Source: Nocardia panacis (GTDB lineage: Bacteria; Actinomycetota; Actinomycetes; Mycobacteriales; Mycobacteriaceae). From it: a DNA stretch of 64,000 bases. Location of the stretch: contig NZ_QZFU01000016.1 of assembly GCF_003598715.1 (NCBI RefSeq), positions 1,054,001 through 1,118,000 on the forward strand, given 5' to 3'. Shown here in pieces: positions 59,827-64,000 of this stretch (the first letter of the stretch is position 1; every line of letters begins with the position of its first letter). A program made the position numbers and the translations under genes. The notes under the pieces were generated by a model, which saw only the letters and a program-made list of their open reading frames with translations, was not told the DNA's origin and ran no database searches.

Positions 59827-60876
59827 CTACGTGCGATAGGTGCCGCGTTCGCGGTACTGCTTGCGGCTCGCCTTGGTGACGACTTTCCATTCGCGCCTGC
59901 GCTCGGCTTGAAGCCGATGATCCACGCGCGCTGTCATCCAGGCGTTCTCCTTGGCAAGTTTGCGGTAGCTGTCGAGCCGTCGCCGCGGCAGCGACCCGGT
60001 GGCGATGGCGGCCAGGACCGCGCATCCCGGCTCGCCATCGTGCGCGCAGTCGCCGAATCGGCAGTCCTGCGCGAGGGATTCGATATCGCTGAAGGTGCGT
60101 TCGATCCCCTCGGTGGCGTCCTGCAAGCCGATGCCGCGCAGTCCGGGGGTGTCGATGAGGGCGCCGCCGGTGGGCAGCGGCCGCAGTTCGCGGTGCACGG
60201 TGGTGTGCTTGCCCTTCTTGTCCGAGGCGCGGACAGCTCCGGTGGCGAAGACCTCCTGTCCCAGTAGGGCATTGGCCAGCGTCGATTTCCCCGCACCGGA
60301 GCCGCCGAGCAGTGCGACGGTGCCGTCGAGTATGGCCGCGAGCGCTTCGAGGCCCATTCCGGTGGCGGCGCTCACCGCCAGGACCGTGGCGCCGGGTGCG
60401 ACGGCCCGCGCCTCGTCCAGCGAATCATATTGCGCGGCATCGACTTTGGTGAGCACGACGATCGGTTGCGCGCCGCTCTCCCAAGTCAGCGCCAACAGTC
60501 GCTCGATCCGTCCGAGATCCACATCGCCGTCGGCGGGCGCGCAGATCAGCACGATATCCACATTGGCGGCCAGCACCTGGCCGTCCGAACGCCCCGAGGA
60601 CGCGCCGCGCACGATCGCGGTGCGTCGGGGCAGCAGCTCCCGCACCGAGAGATCCGCGGCGAGGGCGACCCAGTCGCCGGTGCAGAGTCCGCCGAGATCG
60701 GAATCCGAACGCGGGCAGCGGGCGCGCAGCACCCCATTCGGGGTGGCGACATCGCATTCGCTGCGATCCATCCGAATCACCCGCGCGGGCAGTCGATTCG
60801 CCTGAAGCAGCGGTTCGTAGTCTGCCGCGACGGATTCGGTCCAGCCGTAGGGAATGAGCAGGTCGTAGTCGACCAT
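59827..60876 (-). CDS. rsgA: Ribosome small-subunit-dependent GTPase A
   Basis: Circularly permuted GTPase that helps mature the 30S subunit (349 residues). An OB-like N-terminal domain (GVLRARCPRSDSDLGGLCTGDWVAL) is followed by the permuted G motifs: TKVD (G4), VSAATGMGLEAL (G5), GGSGAGKSTLANALLG (G1, about residue 190), KGKHTTVHREL (G2), IDTPGLRGIGL (G3). The zinc knuckle CRFGDCAHDGEPGC matches C-x4-C-x-H-x5-C. The ATG at 60876 has AAGGA six bases upstream; the open frame to 60975 is rejected. Stands alone between the wall genes. Confidence 0.95.
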   Translation of the reverse strand: MVDYDLLIPYGWTESVAADYEPLLQANRLPARVIRMDRSECDVATPNGVLRARCPRSDSDLGGLCTGDWVALAADLSVRELLPRRTAIVRGASSGRSDGQVLAANVDIVLICAPADGDVDLGRIERLLALTWESGAQPIVVLTKVDAAQYDSLDEARAVAPGATVLAVSAATGMGLEALAAILDGTVALLGGSGAGKSTLANALLGQEVFATGAVRASDKKGKHTTVHRELRPLPTGGALIDTPGLRGIGLQDATEGIERTFSDIESLAQDCRFGDCAHDGEPGCAVLAAIATGSLPRRRLDSYRKLAKENAWMTARVDHRLQAERRREWKVVTKASRKQYRERGTYRT

Positions 60877-61055
60877 GAAGAGTCCTTCGTCGAGCGCCGA
60901 GCCCGACCCGGACTCAGCGAGAGGTGTGTGAAGTGGAGATGTGCGCGACCCGTCCAGGCACGCCGAAGCAGACAATCCTCGTCACGGTCCACACCTCCTC
61001 ACCCTTGCTCGAAGCGACTCCCACACTTTGTCAGACCGGGAATTCCGGCCGCAAC

Positions 61056-62093
61056 CTATTTATCGGCGTCGGGTTTTCCGAACTGCTCATGGCGCCCCAG
61101 CGAGCGCAGATGGAACCACTCCCGCAGCCCCGCCGGATCCCGTCGGGTCACCAGGAAGAACCAGGAGAAGCGAATCCACTCCTGCGGCAACAGCTTCCGC
61201 ATCCCCGGCTGCGACATCAGATAGCCGCGATTGCGATAGGTGAAGTAGCGCTTCACCGGATCGTCCGGGTATTGGGTGTGCATGCGGCCGCCGAGGATCG
61301 GCTTGAATTCGGCGGAACCATTGGGATGCAGGTACGCGGTCTGCAAACAGGTGCCGAACGGCAGACCCGAACGGACCAGGCGGCGATGCACCTCGACCTC
61401 GTCACCCCGCACGAACAGGCGCAGATCCGGCACCCCGATCAGATCGACCGCCCTGGCCGAGACGAGCGCGCCATTGAACAGCGAGGCGATACCGGGTAGG
61501 AAATCCTCCTCGCCCAGTTCCGAGCGCAGCCGCCGCCACACCACTCCGCGCCGCAGCGGGAAGGCCAGACGGTCCGGATTGTCGATATCGCAGACGACGG
61601 GGGAGACCTCGAGCAGTCCGTGCCGCGCGGCGCAATCCAGCAGTATGGACAGCACCTCCGTCCCTTCGGGACGGCCGTCGTCATCGGCGAGCCAGATCCA
61701 ATCGGCCCCGAGGGTGAGTGCGTGCAGGATGCCGAGCGCGAATCCGCCCGCACCGCCGAGATTGTGCGCCGACCCCAGGTAGGTGGCCTCGATCGGCTGC
61801 TCACGCACCAGATCCGCCACCTCGGACTCATTGGCGTTGTCGACCACGATCAGGTGATCCACCGGGCGGGTCTGGGAGGTGACGGTTTTCAGCGATTCGG
61901 CGAGCAGTTCGCGGCGCTTGTGGGTGACCACCACCGCGATGATCCGCGCGCCCGGCCCGGCGTCGACCGGGGCGAAGGGCGAGACGCCGGGAAGATCCTC
62001 GGGTGCGCCGCCTTCGGACACCGCATCAACTGCTGAGTCGACCGGGACATCGGTCCCTGCCTCGATCGGGACCTGCCCGGCCGGCTCGCTCAT
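61056..62093 (-). CDS. glfT1: Galactofuranosyltransferase GlfT1
   Basis: Adds the first two galactofuranose units to the rhamnosyl linker lipid (345 residues). GT2 fold: IIAVVVTHKRRELLAESLKTV, NLGGAGGFALG, metal-binding DDD at 137-139 in WIWLADDDGRPEG, FNGALVSARAV, RGDEVEVHRRLVRSG and the C-terminal RYFTYRNRGYLM. Relative to the roughly 300-residue mycobacterial protein it has an acidic Val/Asp/Ala-rich N-terminal extension of about 45 residues. The ATG at 62093 overlaps the wzt stop by four bases, so the frame open to 62258 is not used. Part of wzm-wzt-glfT1, the order of Rv3783-Rv3781-Rv3782 without the same arrangement. Confidence 0.94.
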   Translation of the reverse strand: MSEPAGQVPIEAGTDVPVDSAVDAVSEGGAPEDLPGVSPFAPVDAGPGARIIAVVVTHKRRELLAESLKTVTSQTRPVDHLIVVDNANESEVADLVREQPIEATYLGSAHNLGGAGGFALGILHALTLGADWIWLADDDGRPEGTEVLSILLDCAARHGLLEVSPVVCDIDNPDRLAFPLRRGVVWRRLRSELGEEDFLPGIASLFNGALVSARAVDLIGVPDLRLFVRGDEVEVHRRLVRSGLPFGTCLQTAYLHPNGSAEFKPILGGRMHTQYPDDPVKRYFTYRNRGYLMSQPGMRKLLPQEWIRFSWFFLVTRRDPAGLREWFHLRSLGRHEQFGKPDADK

Positions 62094-62935
62094 ACCTGGT
62101 TCCGCTCCAGTTCTCGTTGGCTGCCCTCCGCGGCAGCGCGCTCGGCTTCCATTTCGCGCAGTACGGTCGCGACGTGATTCCCCGCATCGGGACCCTCGTA
62201 GGCTCGCACCACTTCTTCGATGCCGCCGCGCGAACGGATCTGCCCGTGATCGATCCACAGCGCGGAATCGCAGAGTTGGGCGAGGAATTCGTTGGAATGG
62301 CTGGCGAAGACAAGTATGCCGGATCGAGCGACCAACTCCTGCAGGCGAAGTCGCGCCTTCTTCATGAATTCCGCGTCGACCGCGCCGATACCCTCGTCGA
62401 GCAGCAGGATCTCGGGATCGATCGAGGTGACCACGCCCATGGCCAACCGCACCCGCATACCGTTGGAATAGGTGCGCAGCGGCATGGACAGATATTCGCC
62501 CAGCTCGGTGAATTCGGCGATCTCGTCGATCTTCGCCGCCATCTGCTTGCGCGTCTGTCCGAGGAACAGCCCGCGGATGATGATGTTCTCGTAGCCGGAG
62601 ATCTCCGGATCCATACCGACGCCGAGATCGAATACCGGCGCGACCCGGCCGCGAATGCGGGCGCTGCCGCGCGAGGGTTCGTAGATCCCCGACAGCAGCC
62701 GCAGCAGGGTGGATTTACCCGCGCCATTGTGGCCGACCAGACCGATCCGGTCGCCCTCCTTCAGCGAGAGGTTGATATCGCGCAGCGCCTCGACCACCAC
62801 CACATCGGATTGGTTGCGCCCGATCGCGCCGCCCGCCTTGCCGAGGAACGCCTTCTTCAACGACCGCGATTTCGCGTCGAAGATCGGGAATTCCACCCAC
62901 GCGCCGCGGGTTTCGATGCTGACCCGGTCTGTCAT
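62090..62935 (-). CDS. wzt: Galactan lipid exporter ATP-binding subunit Wzt (RfbE, Rv3781-like)
   Basis: ABC ATPase (281 residues) that with Wzm flips the lipid-linked galactan precursor. N-terminal leader with WVEFPIFDAKSRSLKKAFLGK typical of Wzt, Walker A GHNGAGKST at 68-76, LGVGMDPEISGYENI, signature YSNGMRVRLA, Walker B ILLLDEGIGAVD, and switch His in FASHSN. AGGAG lies five bases before the ATG. There is no long C-terminal carbohydrate-binding domain, consistent with the mycobacterial type. Seven bases after wzm; overlaps glfT1 by four. Confidence 0.95.
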   Translation of the reverse strand: MTDRVSIETRGAWVEFPIFDAKSRSLKKAFLGKAGGAIGRNQSDVVVVEALRDINLSLKEGDRIGLVGHNGAGKSTLLRLLSGIYEPSRGSARIRGRVAPVFDLGVGMDPEISGYENIIIRGLFLGQTRKQMAAKIDEIAEFTELGEYLSMPLRTYSNGMRVRLAMGVVTSIDPEILLLDEGIGAVDAEFMKKARLRLQELVARSGILVFASHSNEFLAQLCDSALWIDHGQIRSRGGIEEVVRAYEGPDAGNHVATVLREMEAERAAAEGSQRELERNQV

Positions 62936-62942
62936 CGGACTC

Positions 62943-63968
62943 CTATACCCAGTACGGCACGCGCGAACGGTATTTCCGCATCGCGAACACAGCCACGATC
63001 CAGCCGACGGCGGTAATGGCCAGCACGATCACCCAGTGGCGCAGCGCCGACGGCTCGCCGAGCAGCGGGGCGCGCACAATCTCCAGGTAGTGGAAGGTGG
63101 GCACGATCTCGACCAGGTGCGCCCGGCTGCCCGCGTTGATCTGCGTTTGCAGCGCCTGGGTTTTCCACATGACCGGCGTGAGCACGAACAGCATCAGCGC
63201 GGTGCTGCTCAGAATGGGGGCGATATCGCGGTAGCGGGTGCTGAATATGCCGAACACGATCGAGACCCACATGGAATTCAGGAACACCAGCACGATGGCG
63301 GGGATGGCCAGCAGGCTCGACCAGCGCAGATGCTCCCACACGCCGAAGCCCGCCAGCAGCACCAGGTAAATAAGAATATTGTGCGCGAAGAACAGGAATT
63401 GTCGCCACACCAGCCGGTAGACGTGCACGCTCAGCGCCGAGGGCAACTGTTTGATCAGGCCCTCGTTCGCGATGAAGACCTCGGACCCCTCGATAATGCT
63501 GGCATTGATGACATTCCAGATGATCAGGCCGATCGTCACATACGGCAGATATTCCTTGATCGAGGAATTGAACAGCGTCGCGTAGAGCAGGCCCATGGCG
63601 GTCGCCTGCAACGCGGTGGCGATGGTGATCCAGAACGGGCCGAGCACCGAGCGCCGGTACCGCTGCTTGATGTCCTGCCAGCCCAGGGAAAGCCAGAGTT
63701 CGCGCTGACCGAAGCCGTCGCGGAAGTCCTTGAAGGCGCGGGTGAAGGTCTGCGAATCCGAGGCGAGCGGGGTCACATCCGTCGGCGTATGGATCTGGGA
63801 CGACGCCGCCTTCTCCGGGACCTGTTCGGTGGTCTTGTCCGCTGCCGAATTCTCTTCTGTACGCACTGGGCTCTCATCCGAAGGCACTTGGCTGTGTTCA
63901 GGACGCACCGCACTCGCGTCGGAGACCGAGTCGGGGCGAGCGGCAGCGGCGGGCACGGTGCACGACAC
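62943..63968 (-). CDS. wzm: Galactan lipid exporter membrane subunit Wzm (RfbD, Rv3783-like)
   Basis: ABC-2 permease of 341 residues. The core (from about residue 75) starts FRDGFGQRELWLSLGWQDIKQRYRRSVLGPFWITI, has six helices, and ends ITAVGWIVAVFAMRKYRSRVPYWV, as in polysaccharide exporters. The first about 70 residues are a Ser/Thr/Glu-rich extension not present in the roughly 280-residue mycobacterial protein, likely cytoplasmic and disordered. GTG start 63968 with AAGGG just upstream; a GTG at 63956 is possible. First gene of a wzm-wzt-glfT1 operon; its promoter would lie at or beyond the window edge, and the last 32 bases show nothing else. Confidence 0.93.
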   Translation of the reverse strand: MSCTVPAAAARPDSVSDASAVRPEHSQVPSDESPVRTEENSAADKTTEQVPEKAASSQIHTPTDVTPLASDSQTFTRAFKDFRDGFGQRELWLSLGWQDIKQRYRRSVLGPFWITIATALQATAMGLLYATLFNSSIKEYLPYVTIGLIIWNVINASIIEGSEVFIANEGLIKQLPSALSVHVYRLVWRQFLFFAHNILIYLVLLAGFGVWEHLRWSSLLAIPAIVLVFLNSMWVSIVFGIFSTRYRDIAPILSSTALMLFVLTPVMWKTQALQTQINAGSRAHLVEIVPTFHYLEIVRAPLLGEPSALRHWVIVLAITAVGWIVAVFAMRKYRSRVPYWV

Positions 63969-64000
63969 TACCCTTGCGCGTCATCGCGGGTCCGCGTGGC

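Overview
The window reads as a high-GC chromosome segment of a mycolic-acid-containing actinomycete (Mycobacteriales). Nocardia is the best guess and Rhodococcus the next. The basis is the gene content and order for the mycolyl-arabinogalactan wall (glf-glfT2-PAP2-ubiA-aftB, tandem antigen 85 mycolyltransferases, culp6-like cutinase, fadD32-pks13-accD4, dprE1-dprE2-aftA-emb, glfT1-wzt-wzm), together with features less typical of Mycobacterium: a PS1-like mycolyltransferase with C-terminal LGFP repeats, only two emb genes arranged convergently, and a second GlfT2-like enzyme. The species call is inference; no rRNA, tRNA, insertion sequence, prophage or CRISPR array was seen.

Layout. 1-6574 (+): galactan and arabinan precursor genes in overlapping order: glf (5-prime end outside the window), glfT2, a PAP2 phosphatase, ubiA and aftB. 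6865-13953 (+): five consecutive secreted mycolyltransferase genes, the first three near-duplicates sharing the same ribosome-binding context. 14036-25899 (+): a DUF732-like lipoprotein, culp6, an F420-type oxidoreductase, then fadD32, pks13 and accD4, which perform the last mycolate condensation. 25978-33655: a cyclophilin (-), a 25-bp tandem repeat array, an Emb arabinosyltransferase (+), a 52-codon gene (-) and a second Emb (-). 33827-38697: aftA, dprE2, dprE1 (-) and a divergent gtrA (+).

38684-46653 holds accessory genes: a PPOX-fold flavoprotein, a possible primase-polymerase-like protein, an XRE regulator, a divergent MarR/MFS pair with two candidate operators, rmlC and rmlA, and an HSL-type esterase. 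46655-52859 is a second glycosylation block: a GlfT2-like transferase, a GtrA-like protein, a polyprenyl-phosphate sugar synthase-like GT2, a DUF2142 membrane protein and rmlB. 53177-59766 is lineage-specific: two tandem paralogous exported glycine-zipper proteins, two genes of unknown function convergent with a WXG100/EspC-like type VII secretion candidate, a short-chain dehydrogenase and a proline/glutamine-rich repeat protein. 59827-63968 (-): rsgA, glfT1, wzt and wzm.

Functionally, RmlA/B/C feed rhamnose for the galactan linker. GlfT1, Wzm/Wzt and GlfT2 start, export and extend galactan. UbiA, the PAP2 phosphatase, DprE1/E2 and GtrA make and handle decaprenyl-phospho-arabinose for AftA, Emb and AftB. 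FadD32, AccD4 and Pks13 make mycolates that the secreted mycolyltransferases attach. The strongest candidates for something new are the type VII-linked cassette (54940-57282), the GtrA/GT2/DUF2142/GlfT2-paralogue block, the exported paralogue pair, and the repeat arrays ahead of both emb genes.
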